A stretch of 64,000 nucleotides of DNA from JAFKKS01 sp039808325 (GTDB lineage: Bacteria > Pseudomonadota > Alphaproteobacteria > Rhizobiales > Xanthobacteraceae). This document shows, one piece after another, positions 25,467 through 35,090 of this stretch. The notes beneath the pieces are model-generated. The model had not been told where the DNA came from. It searched no databases and saw only the letters and a program-made list of their open reading frames with translations. A program made the translations under genes and the position numbers. The stretch is taken from assembly GCA_039808325.1 (NCBI GenBank), contig JBDHSU010000001.1, forward strand, positions 18,117 to 82,116, in the 5' to 3' direction. Position 1 is the stretch's first letter; each line of letters starts with the position of its first letter.

Positions 25467-26332
25467 CCGCGCGCCGCGCCCGCTCCGTTGAGCTCCAGCA
25501 GCACCCACTCCGGCCGCGCCGCGATGCGGAGCGGCAAGGCGCTGCACCCAAGCCCGCTTGTCACATACATCCGCTTCCCGCCTTCCACGACCATGCCGTA
25601 GGTCCAGCGCAGCGGCGCCCAGGATGCATTCCGCAACGGCCCGAATCCCGGCAGGCAAATCTGGCCGCCGTGGGTATGCCCCGCCAGCATCAGGTGCGGC
25701 CCGGCCGGCAGGTGAGCGAACCAATGCGGATCGTGCGCGAGCACGATCGCCGGGTTGGAAGCGTCGAGCTTCATCAGAATGGCGTGCGACTCCAGCCGGT
25801 TGCGGCGCGCATCGTGGATGCCGACGACAGGAACCTTCCCGCCCTCGAACGCGATCTCATGGACCGAGTCAAAAAGCACCGTGATGCCATTGGCCCGCAA
25901 CGCTTTTGCAACCTCATCGGGTCCATAGTTCCGGTCGTGATTGCCGAGCACCGCGACACGTCCGAGCGGCGCATCCAGGCGAGCCAGAATGGCGGCGACG
26001 ATCTCGGGCGGCACGCGGCCGCCGCCGAACGGGATGAGGTTGACGAAATCTCCGCCGTAGAGCGCGAGATCGGGCCGATACTCCCTCGCCTCCTCGACGA
26101 TACGCGCCAAGCGCGCGACGTCGTTGGTATGCGACCCGACATGAAAGTCGGACAGAAAAGCGATCCGCAACGGCCGCTTCCAAACCGGCCAGCCGGGAAG
26201 CGTCAGCGCGATCCGACGCACGACATGGCGCTGGGCGTGCGCGAACGGCGAGAGCCACCCCTTGTGCCCTTCGGCGTCACGAAAAGGCGGCCGGGTCAGC
26301 GCGCGGAACAATCGGTCGCGCAGCGCGCTCAT
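25463..26332 (-). CDS. Metallophosphoesterase (YaeI/YkuE-like)
   Basis: The 289-residue protein has all calcineurin-type metal motifs: SDFHVG (D62, H64), GGDFVN (D95), GNHD (131-133) and LAHDPH (H200) with AGHTHGGQ (H219, H221). This pattern fits the YaeI/YkuE group of membrane-associated phosphodiesterases, but here the N-terminus shows no clear membrane helix. The ATG at 26332 overlaps the MFS stop (ATGA). The longer open frame upstream is a shadow of the MFS gene. Substrate unknown. Confidence 0.9.
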   Translation of the reverse strand: MSALRDRLFRALTRPPFRDAEGHKGWLSPFAHAQRHVVRRIALTLPGWPVWKRPLRIAFLSDFHVGSHTNDVARLARIVEEAREYRPDLALYGGDFVNLIPFGGGRVPPEIVAAILARLDAPLGRVAVLGNHDRNYGPDEVAKALRANGITVLFDSVHEIAFEGGKVPVVGIHDARRNRLESHAILMKLDASNPAIVLAHDPHWFAHLPAGPHLMLAGHTHGGQICLPGFGPLRNASWAPLRWTYGMVVEGGKRMYVTSGLGCSALPLRIAARPEWVLLELNGAGAARG

Positions 26333-27531
26333 GCGGCCGCCGGTTGCACCCGCCGATGGATCAGGAACGGCATCACGATCAGCGGGAGAATGCCGAGAGC
26401 GATCGGCACGAAGGCGGCGCGCGCCGTACCGGAGATGTCCCACGCAGCCCCGCCAGCGACCGAGATGACGACGGCGGCGGCATAGCCGACCATGAACATG
26501 CCGGCGGAGACCCGCGCGATGTCTTCCTGGTCGCAGTAGAGAACCGGCAGCGTCAGCACCAATGTGAGCGCCGCCGCCAGCATTCCGCCCAGCACCCCGG
26601 CGAAGGCGATAGTCCAGTGGCTCGCGGTCGTCGCGATGCCGAGAAGACAAAGAAGCGAGACGACCCCGACGATCGGTAAAGACCACGGCTGACGCGTCAA
26701 GCGCCCCGCGAATACCAACAGGAGCAGCGAGACCGGCATCTGCCCCGCATTGAGCGCGGTGAGAACGCTGCCGATCAGGTCGGGCCGGCCGGCCGTCTCG
26801 AGATAGCCGGGCACAAAGGCGTTGGTGCCGAAATAGGTCGAGGTCGCGCCGATAAAAGTCAGACCGAACTGCCAGACCCGCCTCTCCGTCCAGTCCGGGG
26901 ACCAATGGACCGGCGGCGCGCTCCCCGGCCGGCTGGCGGCCCGCTTCGGCGCCATCAGCAGCGTCAGGATTGCGATGGCGACCAGCGGAAGTCCCCAGAA
27001 AGCAAGCGAGAGCCGCCAGCTTCCGCCGGTGAGCGGCAGAACGAACGCGATGGTCAGCGCCACCGGCAAAATCTCTCCGAGCAGAAGCCCATTGGTGTAA
27101 AGGGCGGTCGCAAATCCGGCGCGGTTCGGCATCCACTGACGGACCGCGGCCGGGAGCGCGACCTGCATCATGGCGATGCCGGCGGCCATGATTATTGTCG
27201 CCGTGAACAGGACGGGCGTGCTGAGCAGCGCACCGCGCAGCGCGGCGCCGACCGCGCCGATCAGAAGCCCCGCCGCCAGCGTCGCGGCGATGCCGAAACG
27301 CGCCACCAGGATCGACCCCGGCAGGGCGAAAAGACCGAACACGACCACGGGCAAGGCCGAAAGCAGACCGACTTCCGTGCCCGACAAGGCAAGATCGGCC
27401 TGGATCGCGGTGATGACCGGCGGGACCGAAAGGATGGTCAGCCGCAGCGCGATGCCGCAGAGCCAGAGCAGCGCGAATGCATGGAACAGCGCACGCGGCG
27501 ACAACGCCGAGTCACCGGCCCCCCCGCTCAA
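26329..27531 (-). CDS. MFS transporter, CynX/NimT-like
   Basis: The 400-residue protein has about 12 hydrophobic segments. The N-terminal block LRLTILSVPPVITAIQADLALSGTEVGLLS (shown by its ends ILSVPPVI and GTEVGLLS) is characteristic of the CynX/NimT cyanate/nitroimidazole-type family, whose substrates are mostly unknown. Translation appears to start at TTG 27531, overlapping the valS stop by 4 bases; a GAAGG lies upstream. Its stop overlaps the next start too. The chain valS-MFS-phosphoesterase is therefore tightly coupled. Confidence 0.85.
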   Translation of the reverse strand: MSGGAGDSALSPRALFHAFALLWLCGIALRLTILSVPPVITAIQADLALSGTEVGLLSALPVVVFGLFALPGSILVARFGIAATLAAGLLIGAVGAALRGALLSTPVLFTATIIMAAGIAMMQVALPAAVRQWMPNRAGFATALYTNGLLLGEILPVALTIAFVLPLTGGSWRLSLAFWGLPLVAIAILTLLMAPKRAASRPGSAPPVHWSPDWTERRVWQFGLTFIGATSTYFGTNAFVPGYLETAGRPDLIGSVLTALNAGQMPVSLLLLVFAGRLTRQPWSLPIVGVVSLLCLLGIATTASHWTIAFAGVLGGMLAAALTLVLTLPVLYCDQEDIARVSAGMFMVGYAAAVVISVAGGAAWDISGTARAAFVPIALGILPLIVMPFLIHRRVQPAAA

Positions 27532-30299
27532 GGCACAACCTTCAGGCGCTCCAGCGCTTCGATGATCTTTTCATGCCGCGCCTGCGCGTCGGCGCGCTTC
27601 TCGCGCTCGCCCTCGATCACGTCCTCGGGCGCGCGCCGGAGGAAATCGTTGTTCCCGAGCTTGGCGTCGACGCGCGCGATATCGGCGGCAACCTTCGCCA
27701 TTTCCTTTTGCAGGCGCGCCCGCTCCGCGCCGAGGTCGATCACGCCGGCGAGCGGCAGCGCCGCCACCTCCCCGCGCACGACGAGTTGCACGGCATTGGC
27801 GGGCGCCGCCTCGGCGAAGCCGATGGAGGCCGCGCGCGCCAGTCGCTTGATCATGTCGCCCCATCGTTCGGCACGCGCACGCGTCTCCGCCGTGGCATTG
27901 ACGAGAACCAGCGGCGTCTGCGCGCCGGCGGGAACGTTCATCTCGGCGCGGGCGGAACGGATGGCGGTCACAAGATCGATGACCCAGCCGATCTCGGCTT
28001 CGGCCTCGACATCGTCGAGTCCCTCGGGCTCCGGCCAGGCGCTCAGCACCAGCAGCGCATCGCGCTTGGCGGCCCCTTCCGCCGTCACCGCCCACAGCTC
28101 TTCGGTCACGAACGGCATGAAGGGATGCAACAGCTTCAGGATCTCGTCGCGCGCCCAGGCCGTCATTGCCCGCGTCTCGTCCTTGGCGGGCCCGTCGGGG
28201 CCGAGGAGGACGGGCTTTGCGAACTCGACATACCAGTCGCAATAGATATTCCAGACGAAGCGATAGAGGGCGCCCGCGGCCTCGTTGAACTTGAAGGCGT
28301 CAAGCGCCGCCGTGACCTCGCGCGCGGTCACCGCGGTCTCATGCGCGATCCAGCGGTTGAGGGTTTCCTTCGCGCTCTTGGGATCGAAGCCCGGCACGGT
28401 GACGCAGCCGTTCATCTCGGCGAAGCGCGCCGCGTTCCAGAGCTTGGTGGTGAAGTTGCGATAGCCTTCGACGCGCGAGGTCGAGAGCTTGATGTCGCGG
28501 CCCTGCGCCGCCATCGCGGCGAGCGTGAAGCGCAACGCATCCGCGCCGTACTGGTCGATCAGTTCCAGCGGGTCGATGATGTTGCCCTTGGACTTCGACA
28601 TCTTCGCGCCCTTCTCGTCACGGACGAGGGCGTGGATGTAGACGGTGCTGAACGGCTTCTCCTTCATGAAGTGGTGGCCCATCATCATCATGCGGGCGAC
28701 CCAGAAGAAGATGATGTCGAAGCCCGTCACCAGCGTGCTGGTCGGGTAGAAGCGCGCGAGCTCCGGCGTCTCGTCCGGCCAGCCGAGCGTCGAGAACGGC
28801 CACAGCGCCGACGAGAACCACGTATCCAGCACGTCCTCGTCGCGCGTGAGGAAACCCGCGCGACGCTCGGCGTCCTTCGCGATCTTGTCGGCTTCCGCTT
28901 TTGTCAGCACACCGTTGACGACATAGAAGGCAAGCGCGTCCGCCACCGCTTCGTCTTCGCTCTCGGCCACGAAGACCTTGTCGTCCGGCCCGTACCAGGC
29001 CGGAATCTGGTGGCCCCACCAAATCTGGCGCGAGATGCACCAGGGCTGGATGTTTTCCATCCAGTTGAAGAACGTCGATTCCCACTGCTTGGGAACGAAA
29101 ACGGTCTGCCCGTCGCGCACCGCCGCCATCGGCACATACGACATCTCCTTGGCGTCGACGTACCACTGGTCCGTGAGATAGGGCTCGATCACGTCGCCCG
29201 AGCGGTCGCCATGCGGCACCATGTGGACGTGCGGCTCGATCTTCTCGACGAGGCCCGCCTCCTCCATGCGCGCGACGATACGCTTGCGGGCATCGAAACG
29301 GTCGTATCCGTCGAGCGCCAACGTCATGTCGAGATCGGCCGAAGGAGGCACGTCGTCGAGGAAAGCTTCGTTCTCGCGCAGGCTCAAGCGCGCGGAACGG
29401 TCGAAGATGTTGATCAGCGGCAGATGGTGGCGCCGCCCGACCTCGAAGTCATTGAAATCGTGCGCCGGGGTGATCTTCACCGCGCCGGAGCCCTTCTCCG
29501 GGTCGGAATATTCATCGGCGACGATCGGGATGCGGCGGCCGACCAGCGGCAGGATCGCATGCTTGCCGACGAAATCGCGATAGCGCTCATCGTCCGGATG
29601 CACGGCGATGGCGGTATCGCCGAGCATCGTCTCCGGCCGCGTCGTCGCGACCGTGATGAACGTGTCCGGATCGCCATCGAGCGGATACTTGAAGTGCCAG
29701 AGACTGCCCTTGATCTCGACCTGCTGCACTTCAAGATCGGAAATGGCGGTGAGCAGCTTCGGGTCCCAATTGACCAGCCGCTTGTCCTTGTAGATCAGCC
29801 CGGCACGGTAAAGCTCGACGAACACCTTGACGACGGCGCGCGAGAGACCCTCGTCCATGGTGAAGCGCTCGCGCGACCAATCGCACGAGGCGCCGAGCCG
29901 CTTGAGCTGGCCGATAATCGTGCCGCCGGACTTCTCCTTCCACTCCCAGACGCGCTCAATGAACGTCTCGCGGCCCATTTCGCGGCTGCCCGGCAGTTGC
30001 TGCTCCCGCAACTGCCGCTCGACCACGGCCTGCGTCGCGATGCCGGCATGGTCCATGCCCGGCTGCCACAACACGTCCTTGCCGCGCATGCGCTCGAACC
30101 GCACCAGGATGTCCTGCAGCGTGTTGTTGAGCGCGTGGCCCATGTGCAGCGAGCCGGTGACGTTCGGCGGAGGGATGACAATGCAGTACGGCGGCGCGGC
30201 CTTACGCTCCGGCCGGCCGCAACGGAAGGCCTTGGCCTTCTCCCAGACAGCGAAAATGCGGCCTTCAACGGCCGTCGGCTGATAAGTCTTCTCGATCAT
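27528..30299 (-). CDS. valS: Valyl-tRNA synthetase
   Basis: Class I synthetase charging tRNA-Val and editing threonine. The start at 30299 gives MIEKTYQPTAVEGRIFAVWE; an ATG five codons upstream is less likely. The HIGH motif is HMGH at residues 52-55 within PPPNVTGSLHMGHA. The editing domain contains RPETMLGDTAIAVHPDD. KMSKS is complete in GAKMSKSKGNIIDP at about residue 565. The C-terminal coiled coil includes ARLQKEMAKVAADIARVDAKL in part. The length is 923 residues. popZ lies 77 bases upstream, the usual alphaproteobacterial neighbour. Confidence 0.97.
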   Translation of the reverse strand: MIEKTYQPTAVEGRIFAVWEKAKAFRCGRPERKAAPPYCIVIPPPNVTGSLHMGHALNNTLQDILVRFERMRGKDVLWQPGMDHAGIATQAVVERQLREQQLPGSREMGRETFIERVWEWKEKSGGTIIGQLKRLGASCDWSRERFTMDEGLSRAVVKVFVELYRAGLIYKDKRLVNWDPKLLTAISDLEVQQVEIKGSLWHFKYPLDGDPDTFITVATTRPETMLGDTAIAVHPDDERYRDFVGKHAILPLVGRRIPIVADEYSDPEKGSGAVKITPAHDFNDFEVGRRHHLPLINIFDRSARLSLRENEAFLDDVPPSADLDMTLALDGYDRFDARKRIVARMEEAGLVEKIEPHVHMVPHGDRSGDVIEPYLTDQWYVDAKEMSYVPMAAVRDGQTVFVPKQWESTFFNWMENIQPWCISRQIWWGHQIPAWYGPDDKVFVAESEDEAVADALAFYVVNGVLTKAEADKIAKDAERRAGFLTRDEDVLDTWFSSALWPFSTLGWPDETPELARFYPTSTLVTGFDIIFFWVARMMMMGHHFMKEKPFSTVYIHALVRDEKGAKMSKSKGNIIDPLELIDQYGADALRFTLAAMAAQGRDIKLSTSRVEGYRNFTTKLWNAARFAEMNGCVTVPGFDPKSAKETLNRWIAHETAVTAREVTAALDAFKFNEAAGALYRFVWNIYCDWYVEFAKPVLLGPDGPAKDETRAMTAWARDEILKLLHPFMPFVTEELWAVTAEGAAKRDALLVLSAWPEPEGLDDVEAEAEIGWVIDLVTAIRSARAEMNVPAGAQTPLVLVNATAETRARAERWGDMIKRLARAASIGFAEAAPANAVQLVVRGEVAALPLAGVIDLGAERARLQKEMAKVAADIARVDAKLGNNDFLRRAPEDVIEGEREKRADAQARHEKIIEALERLKVVP

Positions 30300-30376
30300 T
30301 CCGGCGCTTTCCAAACAAGCGCCGTAAGAAGCCCCCGTCGCCCTTGCCTGTCAATCGGGCCGTTCGCGCGGAAAGG

Positions 30377-31090
30377 TCAGCTTCGGCCGCGGGAAACCCG
30401 CTCGATCTCAGCCCGCACCAAGCGTTCGACAATCGTCGGAAGATTATTGTCGAGCCAGTTCTTGAGCATCGGGCGCAACATTTCGCCCACAAGATCTTCC
30501 AGCGTACGCGCGTTCTTGGTCAGAACCGTGTGCGCCAGAGCCCCGAAGGCCGTCGCGGCCGCAGCCGTCGTCTCCTCCGACAGAAGCGATTCGGCCTCGA
30601 ACTCGGAGAAAGCGGGCCCTGTCGCCTGCGTCGGCTGCGCCGACGTGGCCGGCGGCTCAGATTGCGAGTCGGCAAAAACGACATCGGACACCGGATCGAT
30701 CGTGCGGAACTCAGGCTCCGGCTCTTCGTCGGCCTCCATCGCTTCCGTCAATTCGAGCACGTCCGCCGTCTCGGCGGCGACCGCCGTGTCGCTTTGCGGA
30801 CCAGGCATCGCCGCCTCCGCGTGGGGTTCAGGCCCGGCGTCGGGCGCATCCGCCTCTGCCCCGCTCTCGAACCCGGCAAGCATAGCGTCGATATCGTTCT
30901 GGCTGATGGCCGCGGGCTCGGCCGGAGGAGCGGCCGCGGGCTTTGCCGAGGACGGCTTCATCGGTATCACGCCGGCCGTGGCCTCCGGCGCGCCGGCAGG
31001 CTTGGCGCTCTCATCATCCGCGATAATACGTCGAATGGAGGCCAAGATTTCCTCCATGGAAGGTTCCTGCGCCTTCGCCGCCTGACTCAT
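30377..31090 (-). CDS. popZ: Polar organising protein PopZ (DUF2497)
   Basis: PopZ forms polar hubs that anchor the chromosome origin region and cell-cycle proteins in alphaproteobacteria. The 237-residue protein has the conserved N-terminal helix PSMEEILASIRRIIADD and a long acidic proline/alanine-rich middle expected to be disordered. The C-terminal oligomerisation block contains LEDLVGEMLRPMLKNWLDNN and LVRAEIERVSRG. Length and architecture match Hyphomicrobiales PopZ. Position directly upstream of valS is conserved. Confidence 0.93.
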   Translation of the reverse strand: MSQAAKAQEPSMEEILASIRRIIADDESAKPAGAPEATAGVIPMKPSSAKPAAAPPAEPAAISQNDIDAMLAGFESGAEADAPDAGPEPHAEAAMPGPQSDTAVAAETADVLELTEAMEADEEPEPEFRTIDPVSDVVFADSQSEPPATSAQPTQATGPAFSEFEAESLLSEETTAAAATAFGALAHTVLTKNARTLEDLVGEMLRPMLKNWLDNNLPTIVERLVRAEIERVSRGRS

Positions 31091-31258
31091 AACGACTTCC
31101 CCGCCGCCGCGTCCGAACGTGGACTCCCCACCGAATCACTCGAACCTTAGCGATGCTTGCCAACTACGAACGTGCGCGCGGCGTGTCAAAGGCTGATCGC
31201 ATCCGCCGCACATCAAACGTCTCGAAGTGCGGCCGTGTGTCGTGGGCGCCGCCCGCCG

Positions 31259-32665
31259 TCATCGTCCGTCGGGCGTGCGCATTCCCGTCCATGCGTCACG
31301 CACCTGATGATAATGGATGCGCGGATCGTAGACCTGCACGGCAAGCCCCAGCGCCTGCGGCGACAGCCGGCCGGTCGACGAGAGCAGCGTGTACGAGTTG
31401 ACGACGCGGTCGCGCTGCGCGGTCACCAGCGCCACGCGCGCGTTCACCAGCTCCTGCTGCGCGTTCAACACATCCAGCGTCGTGCGCTGGCCGACGCGCG
31501 CTTCCTCGCGCACGCCGTTGAGCGCGATCTCAGCCGCCGTGACTTGCGCCTGCGCCGCCTGGATCTGCGCCCGAGCGGCCTCGAGCTGCCCCCAGGCCTG
31601 CACGACGCTCGCGCGCACGCCGTCACGCTGAAGCTCAAGATTGAGGCGCTGCTGGCCGAGCGTTTCCTTCGACTGGCGGATCAAGGAGTATTCGGTCCCG
31701 CCCTGGTAGATCGGGATCGAAAGCTGGGCGACCGCTGCCGCCGCGAAAGTGCGCTGAACGATCGGCGAGCTGTCATATTGCTGCGAAAGGCTCCCCTGCA
31801 CGGTCAGCGTCGGATAAAGCGCGCCCTCGCTGATCTTCACCTGCAGCTGGGCGACGTCGATGCCGTAGGTGGCGCTCGTCACCGACGGGTTCTCGATGAT
31901 GGCCCTCGAAACGGCCGCCGCCATCGTGCGCGGCGAGAGCCGGTCGACCGGCATTCCGGGTGTGAGCTTCGCCGGTTCGATGCCGATGACGCGCCGATAG
32001 GCCGCGCGCGACGCCGAGAGGTTCGCCTCCGCCGCGAGCGAGGACGACCGCGCCGCCGCCAAGCGGGATTCGGACTGCGCGACGTCGGTCCGCGTCACCT
32101 CGCCGACGTTGAAGCGGTCGCGCGTCTGGCGCAGCTGTTCTTCAAGGACTTCGACGTTGCGGCGCTGCAGTTCCAGGATCGCGGTATCGCGCAAAACGTT
32201 CATGTAGGCCGTGACCGCGTCCAGCAGCACCTGCTGCTCGAGAACGCGAAGGGCCTCGCGGCCGGCCAGTACCTGGCCTTCCGCGGCGCGTGTCTGATTC
32301 GCGGTGCGAAAGCCGTTGAAAATCGTCTGCGTGCCGGTGATGCCGGCTCCGCGCGGAACCGTTGTTCCCCTGGCGATCCCGGACGACGTGGCGCTGTCGT
32401 AGTACTGCACGCCGACATTCGCCGTCGCGCTGAACTGCGGACGGTAGCCCGAGAGCGCCTGCGGCACGTTCTCGTCGGTCGCCCGCTGGCGCGCGCGCTC
32501 CGCATTAAGCTGGGGATTATTCTGATAGGCCTGCGCGAGCGCCGATTTCAGGGTCTCCGCGCGGGCGCCTTGAAGCGGCAGCAGAACGGCCAAGGCGACC
32601 GCGACGAGCGTCGCGACCTTTGCCCCTTCCGCCGCTTTTAGCGCCGGCCCCCTTGTCTTCCGCAT
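31259..32665 (-). CDS. tolC: TolC-family outer-membrane efflux protein
   Basis: Outer-membrane channel for drug efflux and type I secretion. From the ATG at 32665 it has a signal peptide (VAVALAVLLPLQGARA) and then two repeats of the TolC helical barrel, with motifs LKSALAQAYQNNPQLNAER, ETLGQQRLNLELQRDGVR and EEARVGQRTTLDVLNAQQEL. The length is 467 residues. An upstream ATG at 32713 is possible but would bury the signal peptide. It follows the Pcm-like gene, a conserved pairing. It may serve the RND pump at 16-20 kb. Confidence 0.93.
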   Translation of the reverse strand: MRKTRGPALKAAEGAKVATLVAVALAVLLPLQGARAETLKSALAQAYQNNPQLNAERARQRATDENVPQALSGYRPQFSATANVGVQYYDSATSSGIARGTTVPRGAGITGTQTIFNGFRTANQTRAAEGQVLAGREALRVLEQQVLLDAVTAYMNVLRDTAILELQRRNVEVLEEQLRQTRDRFNVGEVTRTDVAQSESRLAAARSSSLAAEANLSASRAAYRRVIGIEPAKLTPGMPVDRLSPRTMAAAVSRAIIENPSVTSATYGIDVAQLQVKISEGALYPTLTVQGSLSQQYDSSPIVQRTFAAAAVAQLSIPIYQGGTEYSLIRQSKETLGQQRLNLELQRDGVRASVVQAWGQLEAARAQIQAAQAQVTAAEIALNGVREEARVGQRTTLDVLNAQQELVNARVALVTAQRDRVVNSYTLLSSTGRLSPQALGLAVQVYDPRIHYHQVRDAWTGMRTPDGR

Positions 32666-32925
32666 CGTCAAAAGCCTTCCCAATATTGGCGCAAACTCAA
32701 ACGAAATCCGCATACCGGTTGGCAAAGAGGACCCGTGCCGAAAGACGTGATTCCCGTGCACGTCGAGTCACCGCGCCGTGTTCGGCTCAACACCGAACAT
32801 CTGACTCGGCCCGCAGCATAGCAGCACGTCCGCGCGAAGACGTCCCCGCAACGCGATTCGTCTGTGTAAAAGACGGAAGCTGGCGCGCCAGCGCCACACC
32901 TGTCGGCTAAGCGGTTGTTACTGAA

Positions 32926-33597
32926 TCAGAAAACAAATTCACGCGGCGCCGCGAACGCCGCCAGCGCACATGCCGACGCGTCGAAAATCGAGCGGCCGCT
33001 CAAGACTCCGGCCGCCCGGCGATAGAGCATCGCCTTTCCCGCGGGCCCCGCCTTGACGCACACCAACCGTGCGCCGTCGGAGAGCTGCGCGCTTAGCGAG
33101 TCCGGAATGTGCTCGACGGCGCCCTCGATCAGCATCACGTCGTAGGGCGCGCTCTTCGGGGCGCCGCCGGCGAGCGGGCCGGTTTCGACCGCCACGTTTG
33201 CAACGCCGAGGCTCGACAGCGTCGCCGTGGCGAGGCGCGCCAGCGCGGCGTCCTCTTCGAGCGCGACGACGGAGGCCGCGAGGCGCGCGAGGATCGCGGC
33301 GGAATAGCCGGTGCCGCAGCCGACGACCAGCGCCCTGGACGTTTCCGTCACTTCGGCCGCCTGCACGAGCTTCGCGAGCACCATCGGCTTGAGCATGCAG
33401 CGCCCGCCGGGTCCGCTCGTCAGCGGAAGATCGAGGTCGAGATAGGCGAGCGCCGCCTTGCCGTCCGGCGCGAAACGCTCGCGCGGGATCTCGAGCATGG
33501 CCGAGATGATCGCCGGATCGGTGACATCGCTGGGGCGGACCTGGCTATCCACCATCATCCGCCGCGCCTGCGCGAAATCGAACATCTCAGTCAGCAT
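32926..33597 (-). CDS. Pcm-like SAM-dependent methyltransferase, divergent paralogue
   Basis: About 223 residues with a methyltransferase fold of the PCMT family: an N-terminal RRMMVDSQVRPSDV block, motif I as LVVGCGTGYSAAIL, and YDVMLIEGAVEHIP. Compared with the Pcm at 2 kb it lacks the ISQPY substrate motif; the equivalent region reads PLTSGPGGRCMLKP. Its reaction may therefore differ. I chose the ATG at 33597, which has an AAGG upstream; 33585 is an alternative. It lies 260 bases upstream of tolC, an arrangement seen in other Hyphomicrobiales. Confidence 0.82.
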   Translation of the reverse strand: MLTEMFDFAQARRMMVDSQVRPSDVTDPAIISAMLEIPRERFAPDGKAALAYLDLDLPLTSGPGGRCMLKPMVLAKLVQAAEVTETSRALVVGCGTGYSAAILARLAASVVALEEDAALARLATATLSSLGVANVAVETGPLAGGAPKSAPYDVMLIEGAVEHIPDSLSAQLSDGARLVCVKAGPAGKAMLYRRAAGVLSGRSIFDASACALAAFAAPREFVF

Positions 33598-33687
33598 CTC
33601 GGCCTTGGAAGCGTTCAAACCCGTGCGCGGTTTTGCGTCACGCCATGCAAAAAGGCAAGCCGCGCCGAGATCATGTGCATAGCCGGC

Positions 33688-34974
33688 TCAAGCCCGCAGC
33701 CGCCGCAGCGCGTCGCGCCCCGCGAACTTCGCCTGCGGCCCTAGCTCCTCCTCGATACGCAGGAGCTGGTTATACTTCGCGGTACGGTCGGAGCGGGCAA
33801 GCGATCCGGTCTTGATCTGTCCGCAATTGGTCGCGACCGCGAGGTCGGCGATCGTGGAATCCTCGGTCTCGCCGGACCGGTGCGACATCACGGCCGTGTA
33901 GCCAGCCTTGTGCGCCATTTCGACGGCGGCAAGCGTCTCGGTCAGCGAGCCGATCTGATTGACCTTCACCAGGATCGAGTTCGCCAATCCGCGCTTGATA
34001 CCGTCAGCGAAACGGGTGACGTTGGTGACGAAAAGATCGTCGCCGACGAGCTGGCACTTGCTCCCGATCAGATCGGTCAGCGCCTTCCAGCCATCGAAAT
34101 CGTCCTCGGCCATGCCGTCCTCGATCGAAGCGATCGGATAGCGCGAGACCAGGTCGGCGAGATATTTGGCCTGCTCCTCGCCGTTCCGCTTCTTGCCTTC
34201 GCCTTCATAGTCGTAGACGCCGCCCTTGAAGAACTCGGTCGCGGCGCAATCGAGCGCCAGAACGATGTCCTCGCCCGGCTTGTAGCCGGCTTTCTCGATC
34301 GACGTCATGACGAAGCCAAGCGCGTCGTCGGCCGACGCAAGGTTCGGCGCGAAGCCGCCCTCGTCGCCGACATTGGTGTTGTGGCCGGCGTCGGCCAGTC
34401 CCTTCTTCAGGGTGTGGAAGACCTCGGAGCCCATGCGCAGGCATTCGGCGAAGTTCGGCGCGCCCACCGGCATGATCATGAATTCCTGGAAATCGATCGG
34501 GTTGTCGGCGTGCGCGCCGCCGTTGACGATGTTCATCATCGGCACCGGGAGAAGCCGCGCCGAGACGCCGCCGACATAGCGATAGAGCGGCAGGTTGTTG
34601 GCGATCGCGGCCGCCTTGGCGACGGCGAGCGAGACGCCAAGGATGGCGTTGGCGCCGAGCCGGCCCTTATTCGGCGTCCCGTCGAGCGCGATCATCGTCT
34701 CGTCGATCTTGGCCTGCGCCTCGGCGTCCATGCCGCTCAGCGCGTCGAAAATCTCGCCGTTGACCGCGTCGAGCGCCTTCTCGACGCCCTTGCCCAGGTA
34801 CCGCGCCTTGTCGCCGTCGCGCAGTTCGACCGCCTCGTGCTTTCCGGTCGAAGCGCCCGAGGGGACGCCGGCGCGGCCGAGCGTGCCGTCCTCCAGCATG
34901 ACGTCGACCTCGACGGTCGGATTACCGCGGCTATCGAGAATCTGGCGGCCGATGATGTCGATGATGGCGGTCAT
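33688..34974 (-). CDS. eno: Enolase
   Basis: Converts 2-phosphoglycerate to phosphoenolpyruvate. The start at 34974 gives MTAIIDIIGRQILDSRGNPT, the standard enolase N-terminus. Other signatures are VPSGASTGKHEAVELRDGD, the metal aspartate region SIEDGMAEDDFDGW, VGDDLFVTN, and the catalytic loop MSHRSGETEDSTIADLAVA. The product is 428 residues. It is divergent from queF. The pdh/lipA genes that often follow eno in this group are absent; the next gene is the Pcm-like one. Confidence 0.98.
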   Translation of the reverse strand: MTAIIDIIGRQILDSRGNPTVEVDVMLEDGTLGRAGVPSGASTGKHEAVELRDGDKARYLGKGVEKALDAVNGEIFDALSGMDAEAQAKIDETMIALDGTPNKGRLGANAILGVSLAVAKAAAIANNLPLYRYVGGVSARLLPVPMMNIVNGGAHADNPIDFQEFMIMPVGAPNFAECLRMGSEVFHTLKKGLADAGHNTNVGDEGGFAPNLASADDALGFVMTSIEKAGYKPGEDIVLALDCAATEFFKGGVYDYEGEGKKRNGEEQAKYLADLVSRYPIASIEDGMAEDDFDGWKALTDLIGSKCQLVGDDLFVTNVTRFADGIKRGLANSILVKVNQIGSLTETLAAVEMAHKAGYTAVMSHRSGETEDSTIADLAVATNCGQIKTGSLARSDRTAKYNQLLRIEEELGPQAKFAGRDALRRLRA

Positions 34975-35090
34975 GACGAATCCGGATGTTGCGTGGGGTG
35001 ATTGCACAGGGGGTGAGGCGCTTCTACAGGATGGGCACGACCCCGGAAAGGGTCTGCGACAGCAAGACGATCCCGCGTATCGGAGCCCCC

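Noticed and set aside
27477..31085. A 1202-codon open frame on the plus strand, opposite valS and popZ
   Set aside because: It is antisense to two well-identified genes, and its arginine/histidine/alanine-rich content is the usual product of high-GC codon bias on the opposite strand.
34975..35090. preQ1 riboswitch upstream of queF
   Set aside because: No preQ1 aptamer pattern was visible in the 116-base gap.
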